DNA of 64,000 nucleotides from Candidatus Defluviibacillus avedoerensis (GCA_016703665.1 JADJBS010000008.1:62001-126000), one strand, 5' to 3'. Positions 1-10,628 are shown, counted from the first letter of the stretch. Notes: generated from the sequence alone by a model not told the origin. Translations and numbers: made by a program.

Positions 1-225
1 CGGCAGGGTTTGAGTGGTCAGCTTGTAGGTCCCCGGGCCAAACACATCGGCGACCTTGCCTTCATTCACGAAGACGGCCATTTGCGTTTCGCGCACAGTC
101 AGAGATGCACCGTTTTGGATTTCCATCTCTGCCATGGGGAAGCGCCAAGCCAGCGTGCCGTCGCTCTCTTCAGTCCATTGAAGGATGTCTATGAACTGTT
201 TCTTGATGAAATCCATCAGGCCCAT
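1..225 (-). CDS. SPFH-domain (YdjI/virion-core-like) protein, N-terminal part
   Basis: Only the first 75 codons lie in the window; the gene runs off the left edge. It starts at an ATG with an AAGGAG ribosome site about 6 bases upstream. The N-terminus (MGLMDFIKKQFIDILQW) followed by a segment with VRETQMAVFVNEGKVAD is typical of the SPFH-domain proteins often labelled virion core protein or YdjI. These are presumed membrane-associated scaffold proteins of poorly known function. It is divergent from the HD-GYP gene, with about 158 bases between the two starts. Family assignment is from N-terminal resemblance only, as the C-terminal zinc ribbon seen in many members is outside the window. Confidence 0.75.
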   Translation of the reverse strand, partial: MGLMDFIKKQFIDILQWTEESDGTLAWRFPMAEMEIQNGASLTVRETQMAVFVNEGKVADVFGPGTYKLTTQTLP

Positions 226-383
226 GGTGGCTCCTTACGAAAAAATGATCGCTGCGGGAATGATACCCGTGTGGCGGTTTGAAACAAGGCTTTGTGACAG
301 ATTACCCACCCGCCACAGCTTGCCCGACAGCTTGCCCGAGATTGGCTCACAATAGGCCTTCCGCTTAGCTGCATTGTGATGCC

Positions 384-2024
384 ATGAATCCCGCTCAAGA
401 CGTTTTCCGCCGCCTGGAACAGCTCAACCAAATTGGCGCAGCTTTGTCTAAAGAGCGCGACATCAATAACCTGCTGGAAAGTATCCTGATTGCGGCCATG
501 GAGTTAACCCGCGCTGACGGTGGCACCTTGTACCTGATGAGTGAAGAGCGCGACGCGCTGAATTTCACCATCATGCGAAATAACTCAATGGAGATTGCCT
601 TGGGTGGCACAACCGGGCGCGACATTGACCTGCCCTCTTTGCCGCTTCGAACACCCGATGGCAAGCCCAACGACAGCATCGTGGCTGTGTGGGCTGTGAT
701 GAATGACCGCACCGTCAACATTGCGGACGCCTACGAAGAAGCGGGTTTTGATTTTTCTGGGCCGCGCCGTTTTGACGATCGGATGAAGTACCGGTCTAAA
801 TCATTTCTGAACGTGGTGTTGAAAGACCATGACAGCGAGATCTTGGGCGTACTGCAACTCATCAACGCCACTGACCACGACACTGGTGTCACGGTCGCGT
901 TTTCGCAGGCTGACCAGAGTCTGGCCGAATCACTGGCATCGCAGGCGGCCATTGCGCTGACGACCAGGCGGCTGATCGCACAGCAGGAGGCCTTGTTTGA
1001 GTCGTTCATCGGCATGATCAATGCGGCCATTGACGAAAAGTCGCCCTATACCGGCGGGCATTGCCAGCGTGTACCTGCGTTAACGATGATGCTGGCCGAG
1101 GCTGCCGTCGAATGCAGCGAAGGCCCTCTTGCCAACTTTCACATGTCTGACAAGGATCGTTACGAGCTCAAAATTGCTGGCCTGCTGCATGACTGCGGCA
1201 AGATCACCACCCCGATCCATGTGGTGGACAAAGCCACCAAGCTGCAAACCATTTTTGACCGCATCGAGATGATCGAGACGCGCTATGAAGTGTTCAAGCG
1301 CGACGCGAAGATCAAGGCATTGGAGCAGATTCTTGCGATGCGAGAGCCTGTCGATGTGGCAGGCGAGGCCAAAGTCATGGGCGCGGTTGACGCCGCGTAT
1401 CTGGCATTGAATGATGAGTTTGAATTCCTGCGCCGTAGCAACACCGGTGGCGAGGCCATGAAACTGGAAGACCAGGACCGGGTACGCGACATTGCCAAAT
1501 TGCGCCAGTGGCAGAACCGCCTGATGATCGTCAAGCCCGGTTTGTCAGACAACGAGGTTGAGAACCTGACCATCAAGGCTGGCACCCTGACTGCACTTGA
1601 GCGCCAAGAAATCAATCACCACATTGTCGCCACCATCAAGATGCTGGAGGCCTTGCCCTGGCCAAGGCACTTGACCAGAGTGCCCGAATTTGCCGGCGGG
1701 CACCATGAACGCATGGATGGCAAAGGTTATCCGCGTGGCATCAAGGGCGAGGACATGTCTTTGCAGGCCAGGATGATGGCGGTGGCGGATATCTTCGAGG
1801 CCTTGACTGCCTGTGACAGGCCTTACAAGCAGGGCATGACACTGTCCAAATCGCTGGAAATCCTCTCCAACTTTGCAAAAGGGGGTCATGTTGACCCAGA
1901 ACTGTTTGAGGTGTTTGTAGAAAAAGGTGTCTACCTGAAGTACGGCAAGGCGTTCCTGCAGGAGAGCCAGATTGACCAGGTCGATGTTGACCGGATACTG
2001 GCCGCCGTGCGCGCTCAAATGTGA
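384..2024 (+). CDS. GAF-HD-GYP cyclic di-GMP phosphodiesterase
   Basis: A 546-residue protein. Residues about 10-195 look like a GAF sensory domain (helix NQIGAALSKERDINNLLESI, then ADGGTLYL). The C-terminal half is an HD-GYP domain: the HD pair sits in LLHDCGK (His269-Asp270), HHE is at 440-442 and GYP at 448-450, so metal-binding and signature residues appear intact. Such proteins hydrolyse cyclic di-GMP to pGpG or GMP in the cytoplasm; the GAF domain probably tunes activity in response to an unknown ligand. There is no signal peptide or membrane segment. A segment of roughly 90 residues between the HD and HHE motifs is longer than in minimal HD-GYP domains. It is a single-gene unit divergent from the SPFH gene. 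Confidence 0.9.
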   Translation: MNPAQDVFRRLEQLNQIGAALSKERDINNLLESILIAAMELTRADGGTLYLMSEERDALNFTIMRNNSMEIALGGTTGRDIDLPSLPLRTPDGKPNDSIVAVWAVMNDRTVNIADAYEEAGFDFSGPRRFDDRMKYRSKSFLNVVLKDHDSEILGVLQLINATDHDTGVTVAFSQADQSLAESLASQAAIALTTRRLIAQQEALFESFIGMINAAIDEKSPYTGGHCQRVPALTMMLAEAAVECSEGPLANFHMSDKDRYELKIAGLLHDCGKITTPIHVVDKATKLQTIFDRIEMIETRYEVFKRDAKIKALEQILAMREPVDVAGEAKVMGAVDAAYLALNDEFEFLRRSNTGGEAMKLEDQDRVRDIAKLRQWQNRLMIVKPGLSDNEVENLTIKAGTLTALERQEINHHIVATIKMLEALPWPRHLTRVPEFAGGHHERMDGKGYPRGIKGEDMSLQARMMAVADIFEALTACDRPYKQGMTLSKSLEILSNFAKGGHVDPELFEVFVEKGVYLKYGKAFLQESQIDQVDVDRILAAVRAQM

Positions 2025-2196
2025 GCACAGCGCTGACAATTGCGCCTGCTTGTTCCCGGCACCCTCCTCGCGACATGCGCATATTTACCTAGAAGGTGGA
2101 GCGCAAGCGCAGGCCTACAATCGCTGACCCCGCGAGCCGCCAATGTCACAGCAGCTGACAATTTCGGCAAAACACGATAAAGACGGAGACCCCATC

Positions 2197-4533
2197 ATGT
2201 CACTACAAGACAAGCAAAACAGCACTGAAAAACGCGCGGAACTGCGGCGCGCGGCGCTGGAGTATCACGAGTTTCCGACTCCCGGAAAAGTCGCCATTTC
2301 AGCGACCAAGCAACTTATCAACCAGCATGACTTGGCGCTTGCCTATTCGCCTGGCGTGGCTGCGCCCTGCGAAGAGATCGTTAAGGACCCTGCCGCCGCT
2401 TTCAAGTACACGAGCCGTGGCAATCTGGTCGCAGTGATCACCAATGGTACTGCCGTACTGGGCCTGGGCGACATTGGTCCGCTGGCATCCAAACCTGTGA
2501 TGGAGGGCAAGGGCGTTCTGTTCAAGAAGTTTGCCGGTATTGATGTGTTCGACCTGGAAATTGACGAAAAGAACGACCTCGACAAACTCGTTGAGATCAT
2601 CGCCTCGCTTGAACCCACCTTCGGAGGCATCAACCTCGAAGACATCAAAGCGCCCGATTGTTTTTATGTCGAACGCAAGCTGCGTGAACGCATGAAGATT
2701 CCGGTTTTTCATGATGATCAACATGGCACGGCTATCTGCGTGGGCGCCGCCATCTTGAACGGCCTGAAGGTTGTGGGCAAGGACCCCAAGAAGGTCAAGC
2801 TGGTGACCTCTGGCGCAGGGGCCGCAGCGCTGGCTTGCCTGGGCCTGCTGCTCAAGTTGGGCATTCCTCGGGAAAACATCTGGGTGACCGACTTGGCAGG
2901 CTTGGTCTATGACGATCGCACCGAGCTGATGGATGCTGACAAAGCACAGTTCATGCAAAAGACGGATCAGCGCACGCTGGGCGAGGCCATCGAGGGAGCG
3001 GATGTATTCCTGGGTCTGTCGGCTGCGGGTGTTCTAAAGCCTGAGATGGTGAAAAAGATGGCTGCTAAGCCATTGATCTTTGCTCTGGCCAACCCTACGC
3101 CGGAAATCATGCCTGAAGAAGTGAAGGCGGTGCGTGACGATGCCGTCATGGCCACAGGTCGTACGGATTACCCGAACCAAGTCAATAACGTCCTGTGCTT
3201 TCCCTACATCTTCCGTGGTGCACTGGACTGCGGTGCAACGACCATCACGATCGAGATGGAAATTGCTGCAGTGCACGCAATCGCCGAGCTGGCGCAGGCC
3301 GAGCAGAGCGAAGTGGTGGCTGCAGCCTATTCTGGAGAGCAACTCGCCTTTGGGCCTGAGTACCTGATCCCCAAGCCGTTTGACCCGCGTCTGATGATGA
3401 AGATTGCCCCGGCTGTGGCCAAGGCAGCGGCTGACAGCGGCGTGGCCGCGCGCCCTATCGCTGACATGGACGCTTACCGCGAAAAGCTGCAGTCGTTCGT
3501 TTACGCCTCAGGCACCACCATGAAGCCCATCTTCATGACGGCCAAGGCGGCCCTCAAGAAACGCGTGGCCTACTGTGAAGGCGAAGAAGAGCGCGTGCTG
3601 CGCGCCGTACAGATCGTGGTGGATGAGCGACTGGCCCGACCTACCCTGATTGGGCGCCCCGCTGTCATTGCCGAACGCATCGAAAAATTTGGCCTTCGCC
3701 TGCGTGAGGAACTGGACTACGACGTGGTCAACGTTGAACTAGACCATCGCTATCGCGACTTCTGGCAAACCTATCACCGCATGACAGAGCGAAAGGGCAT
3801 TACTGTACAGATGGCCAAGATAGAGATGCGCAGACGCCTCACCTTGATTGGAGCGATGATGCTGCACAAGGGCGAAGTGGATGGCATGATCTGCGGCACC
3901 TGGGGGTCGACTACCATGCACCTTCAGTACGTGGATCAAGTGATCGGGAAACGATCTGGCGGTAGCCCAAGCACAAAGCAGGACGTGCAGATTTATGCCT
4001 GCATGAACGGCCTGATGCTCCCGGGACGCCAGGTATTTTTGGTAGATACCCATGTCAACTACGACCCTACACCCGAGGAGTTGACTGAAATCACGGTCAT
4101 GGCAGCAGAAGAGATGATGCGCTTTGGCCATAAGCCCAAAGCCGCCTTGCTGTCTCACTCGAACTTTGGCAGCTCGGATAAACCCAGTGCAATCAAGATG
4201 CGCCGAACCTTGGCCCTGCTGCAGGAACATGCGCCCTGGCTGGAGGTTGACGGCGAAATGCACGGCGACATCGCGCTGGACGGCACTCAGCGGATGAGCT
4301 TGATGCCGCACTCCACGCTGGCGGGTGATGCCAATTTACTCGTTTTCCCGAATATCGACGCCGCCAACATTGCCTACAACTTGCTTAAGACAGCAGCAGG
4401 TGGTGGCATTGCGATCGGACCGGTGTTGTTGGGAGCAGCAAAACCCGTACATATCCTCACCCCCAGTACGACGGTGCGGCGAATAGTGAACATGACGGCG
4501 CTCACCGTTGCGGATGCAAATGCCAGCAGGTAA
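2197..4533 (+). CDS. maeB: NADP-dependent malic enzyme (malic enzyme-phosphotransacetylase fusion)
   Basis: Oxidative decarboxylation of malate to pyruvate with NADP+, feeding NADPH and pyruvate pools. The first about 430 residues are the malic enzyme part ([11 protein letters not shown] with the catalytic Tyr region, HDDQHGTAI metal-site region, then a Rossmann fold with [12 protein letters not shown]). The remaining about 340 residues resemble phosphotransacetylase, which in MaeB enzymes is thought to bind acetyl-CoA as an allosteric effector. Length (778 aa) fits MaeB. I chose the ATG at 2197 because of a GGAG about 11 bases upstream; an in-frame ATG at 2143 would add 18 residues. It is a monocistronic gene. 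A weak hairpin with a T run lies downstream at 4654-4674. Confidence 0.95.
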   Translation: MSLQDKQNSTEKRAELRRAALEYHEFPTPGKVAISATKQLINQHDLALAYSPGVAAPCEEIVKDPAAAFKYTSRGNLVAVITNGTAVLGLGDIGPLASKPVMEGKGVLFKKFAGIDVFDLEIDEKNDLDKLVEIIASLEPTFGGINLEDIKAPDCFYVERKLRERMKIPVFHDDQHGTAICVGAAILNGLKVVGKDPKKVKLVTSGAGAAALACLGLLLKLGIPRENIWVTDLAGLVYDDRTELMDADKAQFMQKTDQRTLGEAIEGADVFLGLSAAGVLKPEMVKKMAAKPLIFALANPTPEIMPEEVKAVRDDAVMATGRTDYPNQVNNVLCFPYIFRGALDCGATTITIEMEIAAVHAIAELAQAEQSEVVAAAYSGEQLAFGPEYLIPKPFDPRLMMKIAPAVAKAAADSGVAARPIADMDAYREKLQSFVYASGTTMKPIFMTAKAALKKRVAYCEGEEERVLRAVQIVVDERLARPTLIGRPAVIAERIEKFGLRLREELDYDVVNVELDHRYRDFWQTYHRMTERKGITVQMAKIEMRRRLTLIGAMMLHKGEVDGMICGTWGSTTMHLQYVDQVIGKRSGGSPSTKQDVQIYACMNGLMLPGRQVFLVDTHVNYDPTPEELTEITVMAAEEMMRFGHKPKAALLSHSNFGSSDKPSAIKMRRTLALLQEHAPWLEVDGEMHGDIALDGTQRMSLMPHSTLAGDANLLVFPNIDAANIAYNLLKTAAGGGIAIGPVLLGAAKPVHILTPSTTVRRIVNMTALTVADANASR

Positions 4534-4653
4534 GGGTTGAATAAAAAGTTTGTGCTCACTATCCACAATACAACATAATCCCTTAATTGCCCAAATTTTC
4601 AGCACGCACTTGCTTTTTTGTGACAGTTGCGGCACACTAATGGCTTGAATGTT

Positions 4654-4674
4654 TCGGGTTAACCCGAGGTTTTT
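4654..4674 (+). terminator. Possible weak terminator after maeB
   Basis: A perfect 14-base palindrome, TCGGGTTAACCCGA, is followed by GG and five T. As RNA it gives a 5-bp stem with a TTAA loop and a short U run. It sits about 120 bases after maeB and 44 bases before the chosen start of the RNase gene, which argues against the upstream in-frame start at 4649. The stem is short, so this is tentative. Confidence 0.35.
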
Positions 4675-4717
4675 GGTGGTGTTTTCTGGTCATTTGCTCC
4701 CGCTGTCCGTTTGTCGC

Positions 4718-5134
4718 ATGTCGCGCCTTCTGTCCTTCAAGTCGGTGTTTACTCACTTCGTGTTGGCGGTATCCGTGTTCTGCGCAGGCGTGGCGCTTAA
4801 TGCACAAGCACGGAGTCCAGCGCTCGATCAAGGTGCGGAAGACAAGCAGTCCAGCGTTGCGTTGGCTGACTTGCCGCCACAAGGTCGTGCGACTCATGAC
4901 AAGATCATGCACGGTGGGCCTTTTCCCTACGAAAAGGATGGCTCGGTGTTTGGCAACCGGGAGCGTCAGCTCCCGGTTGCAAAGCGCGGTTACTACCGTG
5001 AGTACACCGTCAAGACACCAGGATCCAGGGACCGGGGCGCTAAGCGCATTGTCTGTGGAGGCAAACCCGAAACGCCAGACACCTGTTTTTATACCGATGA
5101 CCATTACGCGAGTTTTCGCAAGATTGTGCCCTGA
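4718..5134 (+). CDS. Barnase-type secreted guanyl-specific ribonuclease
   Basis: A 138-residue protein of the bacterial N1/T1/barnase RNase family. Residues about 1-31 form a signal peptide with a hydrophobic stretch ending in NAQA, so export is likely. Family signatures are present: GGPFPY, FGNRE-QLP, YYREYTV, RDRGAKRIV and TDDHYASF. By alignment to barnase, the general base Glu, two Arg and the catalytic His correspond to Glu95, Arg106, Arg110 and His129, so it should be active. The start at 4718 gives a standard signal peptide; an in-frame ATG at 4649 would put 23 unlikely residues before it and span the hairpin. The next gene starts at the base after its stop codon, which indicates translational coupling to the barstar-like inhibitor. 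Confidence 0.88.
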   Translation: MSRLLSFKSVFTHFVLAVSVFCAGVALNAQARSPALDQGAEDKQSSVALADLPPQGRATHDKIMHGGPFPYEKDGSVFGNRERQLPVAKRGYYREYTVKTPGSRDRGAKRIVCGGKPETPDTCFYTDDHYASFRKIVP

Positions 5135-5605
5135 ATGAGTTTTAAATCAGTTTTCGACTTAGAGAAAGTGAACACGGGGATGGACACGCCACTTCGTAAA
5201 GACCAGGAAACGCCGCTGCGTGCGGTGCGGCCTAACATTGTGCAGTCGATTCGCGCTTTCCGCGTGGCCGATTTGCAGCATGCTGCCCAGGACTTGGGGC
5301 ACCATTTCTTGTATGCCAACTTGAGCCCGGCTCAGAGCAAACAAGACGTATTGGACCTGATTGCCCAACAGTTCACCTTCCCGGCGCACTTTGGCAAGAA
5401 CTTTGACGCCTTGTACGATTGCATGACTGACCCATTGCACAAGTCGGGGCCGCAGCCCGGGTTCATTGTGGTGTTGGAGCACATTCCGGCCAACGCAAAG
5501 TTCGATAAAGAAGCGCGTGAGCAGTTACTGGATATCTTTAGGGATACAGCGGACTTCTGGGGGGACCGAAAGATACCCTTCAGGTGCTTCTATTCTTTTC
5601 TGTAG
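5135..5605 (+). CDS. Barstar-family ribonuclease inhibitor
   Basis: A 156-residue protein whose residues about 60-155 match barstar (LSPAQSKQDVLDLIAQQF, then FPAHFGKNFDALYDCM with the acidic residues that plug the RNase active site, ending in a cytoplasmic-type C-terminus). It has no signal peptide, so it would stay in the cytoplasm and neutralise the partner RNase before export. About 55 extra N-terminal residues precede the barstar fold; their role is unclear. Its ATG directly abuts the RNase stop codon, the usual arrangement of a coupled toxin and immunity pair. Confidence 0.88.
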   Translation: MSFKSVFDLEKVNTGMDTPLRKDQETPLRAVRPNIVQSIRAFRVADLQHAAQDLGHHFLYANLSPAQSKQDVLDLIAQQFTFPAHFGKNFDALYDCMTDPLHKSGPQPGFIVVLEHIPANAKFDKEAREQLLDIFRDTADFWGDRKIPFRCFYSFL

Positions 5606-5815
5606 CCCGTTCTGCATCTACCAGCCAAGCAGAACGGGCGAATCTGGCACCAGAGAGTGTTGACGTTTCAGGCATCGACCTGAGCGCAGGCACCGAGAAT
5701 GGCGAAAAAATGCCGACCGACAAGTTGGTCGATGTTTCTCCGCTGGCACTGCGCATGAGCAGTCCATTCAATGCAGGTTACTGGTTGAGCGCCGCTTAAG
5801 CGCCGATACCAACCT
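5606..5815 (+). other. Short stretch between barstar gene and terminator; doubtful small ORF
   Basis: This stretch lies between the barstar stop and the terminator. A 71-codon frame from 5584 to 5799 reads through it and overlaps the end of the barstar gene. Its product has an alanine- and serine-rich start and no recognised domain, and I see no good ribosome site. It could be a small third gene of the RNase/inhibitor unit or just trailer sequence. I favour trailer sequence. Confidence 0.25.
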
Positions 5816-5852
5816 AAAAAGCCGCCGTCTTGTAGCAGACGGCGGCTTTTTT
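5816..5852. terminator. Bidirectional rho-independent terminator
   Basis: A 10-bp perfect stem (GCCGCCGTCT / AGACGGCGGC) with a six-base loop, flanked by five A on the left and six T on the right. It can terminate the rightward RNase/inhibitor transcript and the leftward lptD-surA-ksgA transcript, which converge here. Confidence 0.92.
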
Positions 5853-5875
5853 ATTTAAAAGTGGGGTAGAGGTAA

Positions 5876-6688
5876 TTATGCGAGCGCCATGGCCAGCGCG
5901 ACATAGTCGTCCACAGGCACCTCTTCTGCACGACGTTGCAAGTCAAATTCACCGGAAAAGCCACGCGCGATCAGCCAGACACCGAGGCTGTGACGAAGCA
6001 ACTTACGCCGTTGGCTGAAGGCGACCTTGACGAGCTCCTCGAGTAAGGCGGGTCGGACAGCTACCGGATCGGCACGCGGCACCATGCGGACGACCGCACT
6101 GTCAACTCTTGGTGGTGGGTCAAAGGATTCAGGTGGAACAAACAGCACATCCTCCATCGCGTAGCGCCACTGCAGCATGACGCTGAGGCGCCCGTAGTCG
6201 GATGTAGCAGGATTGGCCACCATGCGGTCGATCACTTCCTTTTGCAGCATGAAGTGCTGGTCAGCTATCAGCTCTGCATAGCCGAGCAAATGGAAAAGAA
6301 TCGGTGTTGAAATGTTGTACGGCAGATTTCCGACTACCCTCAATTTGCCAATTGCTCCGTTTTCAGGAGCGAAAAGTGTCCGATGGATTTGTTGAAAATC
6401 CACTTTAAGCACATCAGATTCAATCACATTCAGGTGCGGGTGTTCTCGCAGGCGAATGGCAAGGTCGCGGTCCAATTCGATCACAGTCAGTTTGCCCAAG
6501 CGCTCCACCAGTGGCTGGGTCAACGCGGCCAAACCTGGGCCGATTTCTACCATGATGTCGCCCGACTGCGGAGCAATGGCGTTTACGATGGCCTCAATGA
6601 TGCCGCCATCCGACAGGAAGTGCTGGCCGAAGCGCTTGCGCGGAATGTGAGAGCCGCCGCTGCGACCAGACTTATTCGAATGGCTCAT
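5876..6688 (-). CDS. rsmA: 16S rRNA dimethyladenosine transferase RsmA/KsgA
   Basis: Dimethylates A1518 and A1519 of 16S rRNA using S-adenosylmethionine in late 30S maturation. The 270-residue length is normal. Visible signatures: [11 protein letters not shown] at the start, the SAM-binding [11 protein letters not shown], and the NLPYNIS motif of adenine N6-methyltransferases. The start codon overlaps the surA stop by four bases (ATGA), indicating coupling. In E. coli pdxA lies between surA and ksgA; it is absent here. A strong terminator follows. Confidence 0.96.
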   Translation of the reverse strand: MSHSNKSGRSGGSHIPRKRFGQHFLSDGGIIEAIVNAIAPQSGDIMVEIGPGLAALTQPLVERLGKLTVIELDRDLAIRLREHPHLNVIESDVLKVDFQQIHRTLFAPENGAIGKLRVVGNLPYNISTPILFHLLGYAELIADQHFMLQKEVIDRMVANPATSDYGRLSVMLQWRYAMEDVLFVPPESFDPPPRVDSAVVRMVPRADPVAVRPALLEELVKVAFSQRRKLLRHSLGVWLIARGFSGEFDLQRRAEEVPVDDYVALAMALA

Positions 6689-8106
6689 TCAGGTGGGTCA
6701 CGCAGTTCCACAAAGGCACGGCCTCGAACCTCTTGTGCCCAGTTAACGTAGGCTTCATCAAGTTTCTTCTCGCGCACCAAGTTCCTGGCAACTTGACGCT
6801 GCTCAGCAGGGGTGAGGGACGCCTCGCGGCGTTCCATCAACTGGATCAGGTGCACGCCAAAGCGTGACACCAGCGGCGGCGCAATCTCGCCGGGTGCCAG
6901 TGAATTCATCACGTCCTCAAACTCGGGGACAAACATGCCTGGGCTGGCCCACCCAAGATCTCCACCCTGTTTGGCGCTTCCGTCATGCGAGAACTCTTTG
7001 GCCAAGTCGGCAAAGTCTGCCTTGCCGGATTGGATGCGTTGCCGAAAATCAAACAGCCTGTCGCGTGCGGCCGCCTCGTCCATCTTGGGTGTAGGTCGCA
7101 GCAAAATGTGACGGGCACGGCTTTGGGTCACCTTCATGCCGGGCAGGTCACCATATTGGCGCTCAATCACCTTCAGCACATGAAAGCCAGCTGGTGAACG
7201 CAGCACGCCCGAAAGGCCACCAGACTCAAGGGACTTGGTGGCTTCGACAAACAGCGTTGGCAAGCGGTCTACCGTGCGCAGGCCGATCTGGCCGCCCACC
7301 ACACGCTCAGGACCATCAGAGTATTCGCTGACCAACGCAGCATAGTCGTCGCCAGCACGGGCACGGTCCAGTGCGCGATGTGCACGTTTTTCAAGTGCGG
7401 CCACCTGCACGGGCGTTGCGCCCTCAGGCACTGCCACCATGATGTGTGCCAGATTCAGCTCAAGACGTGAATCAACCGTGTTTCTCTGATCAATCAGAAA
7501 CTGCTCAACGTCCTGATCGGTGACACGAACACGGCCTTCCACTTCACGTTCACGCAGGCGTTGCAAAATCAATTGCTGACGCAAATCATCGCGAAAACGA
7601 TTGGCACTGACACCGTCTTCGGCCAGGCGGCTGCGCAACTGAGCCACATCCATCTGGTTTTGCCGTGCCATGTTTTGCTCGGCTTGGTCCACGGCCGCTT
7701 CGTCTATCTTGATGCCAGTTTCCTTGGCCAGTTGGGCCTGTGCGCGGTCATTGACGATGCGCTCCAGCACCTGTCGCACAAGCACGCTACGCGGCGGCAA
7801 TTCCACACCTTGCTGGTTGAGCTGCTGCACTGCAGCACTCAGGCGCTGGGACACTTCGTAATTGGTGATGGGCTCGGAGTTGACCAGTGCCACGATGTAA
7901 TCGGCCTGCTGAACGCCTCGCGACACTGCCGGTGAGAGAGCAGCCGCCAAGGCAGTGGGAGGCTCAGCCCGTTTGCCGGACAAGCTCGGACCAGCCTGAC
8001 TGGAGCGCTTGAGCCCCTGGGCGTTTGCAACCTCCACAGCCAAGCTCAGACCAGATATCAATGCCAGGATCAGGATTGCAGGGGTAAGTGAGCGATGGTT
8101 CTTCAT
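6685..8106 (-). CDS. surA: Periplasmic chaperone/peptidylprolyl isomerase SurA
   Basis: Periplasmic chaperone that delivers outer membrane proteins, including LptD, to the BAM complex. The 473-residue protein has a signal peptide (first about 30 residues, ending NAQG), a SurA N-terminal domain ([20 protein letters not shown]) and two parvulin domains, the second with RARHILLRP and [18 protein letters not shown]. Length and domain order fit the family. It sits 15 bases after lptD and overlaps ksgA, so the three genes form one operon. Confidence 0.95.
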   Translation of the reverse strand: MKNHRSLTPAILILALISGLSLAVEVANAQGLKRSSQAGPSLSGKRAEPPTALAAALSPAVSRGVQQADYIVALVNSEPITNYEVSQRLSAAVQQLNQQGVELPPRSVLVRQVLERIVNDRAQAQLAKETGIKIDEAAVDQAEQNMARQNQMDVAQLRSRLAEDGVSANRFRDDLRQQLILQRLREREVEGRVRVTDQDVEQFLIDQRNTVDSRLELNLAHIMVAVPEGATPVQVAALEKRAHRALDRARAGDDYAALVSEYSDGPERVVGGQIGLRTVDRLPTLFVEATKSLESGGLSGVLRSPAGFHVLKVIERQYGDLPGMKVTQSRARHILLRPTPKMDEAAARDRLFDFRQRIQSGKADFADLAKEFSHDGSAKQGGDLGWASPGMFVPEFEDVMNSLAPGEIAPPLVSRFGVHLIQLMERREASLTPAEQRQVARNLVREKKLDEAYVNWAQEVRGRAFVELRDPPE

Positions 8107-8121
8107 ACCTGGAACTTGGGT

Positions 8122-10578
8122 TCAATCGTAGTTGCTGAAATGGCTGGGCGCAGGTTGTTGTTCACGCAGGTACTGGTAGCGGGGTACATTCAACTTGAGC
8201 GTTTGCAACGGATTTGGACCTACGCGGGAAAAACCAACAAACTCCAATTGGAACAGAATTCGGGTATTCGGGGCCGTCGTTCCAATCATTTGCCTGTCCA
8301 AAACCACTCGCCCAATCCAGCAGCAGGCATCGTACTCGAATCCAATCACCGCATTCACCAACTGGCTGGCACGTTTGTCATAGTTCAGGCGTCCAACGGT
8401 GTACCAGCGTCCCCCGCCGAGGCCTCGTCCCGGTCCCAGGTCTTGGCCGCGATCGCCCCACAAGTCATTTAGCGGCCACTGCCAGCCGATGTCGATCTGC
8501 TCACTCACATCACGCTGAAACCGATAAGCAGCGCTGATGGTCCGGTAGTTACCCGGGTTATAGCGAGCGCCAATCACTGATCGGGTAGACAGGTTGGTGT
8601 TCTGGTTGAACTGCACGGTGGCATCGGTTGTCCACTGGCGGGTCCAATTGATGCTGGCCCCCATCAGCAGATCACTGAAACGGTCTACGACCGGGGCGTC
8701 AGTGGGGTACAGCGTCACACGCTGATCCTTGAAGCGTAGGCGCTGTGCGAGCCCCAAGCGAACAGCCTCTGCACCGGTGGCCGGGTCAAGCAGTCGGCTC
8801 GTCACACCCAGAGTCAATAAATTATTGTCGGCAATGCGATCATTGCCGACAAAAGTGTTCTCCGAGTAGATGGTTGCAAAGTTGAAATCGGCGGCACCAG
8901 TGTCGTACCGTGGCAGTAGACTCTGATTGCGGTAGGGCGTGTAAACATAGAACGCACGGGGTTCCAGTGTCTGCACAAAGGACTGGCCGAAATAGTCTGC
9001 CTTGCGTTCAAACACCAGCCCACCGTCAAGGCTGTAGATGGGGACAAAGCGGCTGAAATTGGTTTCACCGTTCGTCAATGGGGCATCAAACGCGTAGGTG
9101 GTCGCATGCAATTGAAGCTTTGGCGTGAAGAACCATCCTGGCGTCTGCCACGGACGGCTGATCTGTGCGCGGGTGAAGAGGCGCGTAGCGCTGGGCTGGT
9201 TCGTCAGAGTCCGGTTGGCCGAAAACTGGGTGGCGTCGCCCTCCAACACCATGTCCATGCCTGGCCCAACATTGCTGCGTGCATAGCGACCGGTCAGTTG
9301 GGGCAAGCGGTCATAGGGCGGCACAATGGGCGATGTCACATCCTGGATGGTTTGCCATGTCAATGTTCGCAACGCTATGCTGAAGTCGCCCCATCCCTTG
9401 TTTATCAGTAGATCGTTGGGCAGCAATCGCTGTGTCAAGGCAGGGATTGCGCGCGGAAAATCACGCCAATAGTCGTTGTCACTGACGCGGTTCAGGTTGA
9501 CATTCAAACCCAAACCACCAATCCCCAGGGAACTGGCATCCAATATTCCTGAGTGCGTGTAATTGGCCGCCCACCTATTTCGGTCACGCAACTTGTCACC
9601 TGGCATGAGGTCAAAGCGCAGTTGGCCTCGGTACAAAGGCTCCAGGAACCGGAACTCGGTTCCCAGATTGAGCCCACGTTTGGTCATGAGGTCCGTCGTG
9701 AATGTGGCATCACGGTTGGGGGCAATATCCCAGTAATAGGGAATGGAAAAGCCGGTCCCATTCAGGGAGTCGAAGGGAATCAGTGTCGGTGGCAGGAAGC
9801 CCGACTTGCGCTTGTCACTCAAAGGAAAACTCAGGCCCGGAATTGGCAGAATCGGCACGCCTTGAAAGCGCAACCGGGCGCCATCGGCCGTGCCCACATC
9901 TTCTTCATCGTCCAGTTTGATCCGATTCGCTGTCAACACCCAGGCAGGTAACCAGCTGAGGCTGTCCTCACGTTGGCAGGTGGTGTAGTCGGCATCAAAA
10001 ACCACCGTGTGTTTGTCGTCCAGAAACTCCGCACGACTGGCTTTGCCATAGGCGTCGTTCTTCAGGAAACGGTAGCTGGGCGAAGTGAAAAACCCTTGAA
10101 AGGCCTCCACCTCCAACTCCATGGCCGGCCCCTCGAACACGTTCCCCTTGCGGTTGATGCGCACATTGCCACGCGCTTTGGCCAGATCGTCCGGCTGGTA
10201 GTAATCCAGCCTGTCAGCCCGAATGACCGTGTTGCCGTGCCGCAACTCGGCATTGCCGTCGATCAATGTGTCCAGCTCCGGCCTGCCAGACAGGCGGTCA
10301 CCACGCAAAAAGGTGGGGCGATCTCGCTGCTGCTCCGAGGTGATGTGGTCAGCGAGAAGTCGGCTGTCCTTCAATCGCAGTGCGGGTTCAACCAAGTCTT
10401 GCCCCTGCACTGATCCGCAGAGCAACACTGCAGCCAATGCCAACTGCGTGGGCGCAAAGCACCTTGGCCAGAAAACGATCAGGGGCAAAAGCATGGAGCT
10501 AAGGAGATACAGTACAGGCTGTACAGGAGCGCAGCAGGGGTGAGCCATCTTGGCGGATTTGTAGAATGGATTATCCAT
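8122..10578 (-). CDS. lptD: LPS-assembly outer membrane protein LptD
   Basis: Outer membrane beta-barrel that inserts lipopolysaccharide into the outer leaflet as a complex with LptE. A signal sequence is followed by an OstA/LptA-like periplasmic domain (residues about 90-210) and a long barrel (PILPIPGLSFPLSDKRKSG region and GFEYDACCWIGRVV near the C-terminus, where a conserved Cys pair lies). The start is ambiguous: ATGs at 10578 and 10494 are both possible, and the signal peptide reads more naturally from the latter. It is the first gene of lptD-surA-ksgA and is divergent from the AmgK-like gene. Confidence 0.94.
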   Translation of the reverse strand: MDNPFYKSAKMAHPCCAPVQPVLYLLSSMLLPLIVFWPRCFAPTQLALAAVLLCGSVQGQDLVEPALRLKDSRLLADHITSEQQRDRPTFLRGDRLSGRPELDTLIDGNAELRHGNTVIRADRLDYYQPDDLAKARGNVRINRKGNVFEGPAMELEVEAFQGFFTSPSYRFLKNDAYGKASRAEFLDDKHTVVFDADYTTCQREDSLSWLPAWVLTANRIKLDDEEDVGTADGARLRFQGVPILPIPGLSFPLSDKRKSGFLPPTLIPFDSLNGTGFSIPYYWDIAPNRDATFTTDLMTKRGLNLGTEFRFLEPLYRGQLRFDLMPGDKLRDRNRWAANYTHSGILDASSLGIGGLGLNVNLNRVSDNDYWRDFPRAIPALTQRLLPNDLLINKGWGDFSIALRTLTWQTIQDVTSPIVPPYDRLPQLTGRYARSNVGPGMDMVLEGDATQFSANRTLTNQPSATRLFTRAQISRPWQTPGWFFTPKLQLHATTYAFDAPLTNGETNFSRFVPIYSLDGGLVFERKADYFGQSFVQTLEPRAFYVYTPYRNQSLLPRYDTGAADFNFATIYSENTFVGNDRIADNNLLTLGVTSRLLDPATGAEAVRLGLAQRLRFKDQRVTLYPTDAPVVDRFSDLLMGASINWTRQWTTDATVQFNQNTNLSTRSVIGARYNPGNYRTISAAYRFQRDVSEQIDIGWQWPLNDLWGDRGQDLGPGRGLGGGRWYTVGRLNYDKRASQLVNAVIGFEYDACCWIGRVVLDRQMIGTTAPNTRILFQLEFVGFSRVGPNPLQTLKLNVPRYQYLREQQPAPSHFSNYD

Positions 10579-10628
10579 GAGCCCCGAGCGCCCCCGTTCT
10601 CATCAAGAGACTCCCTGAGAGACATCCC

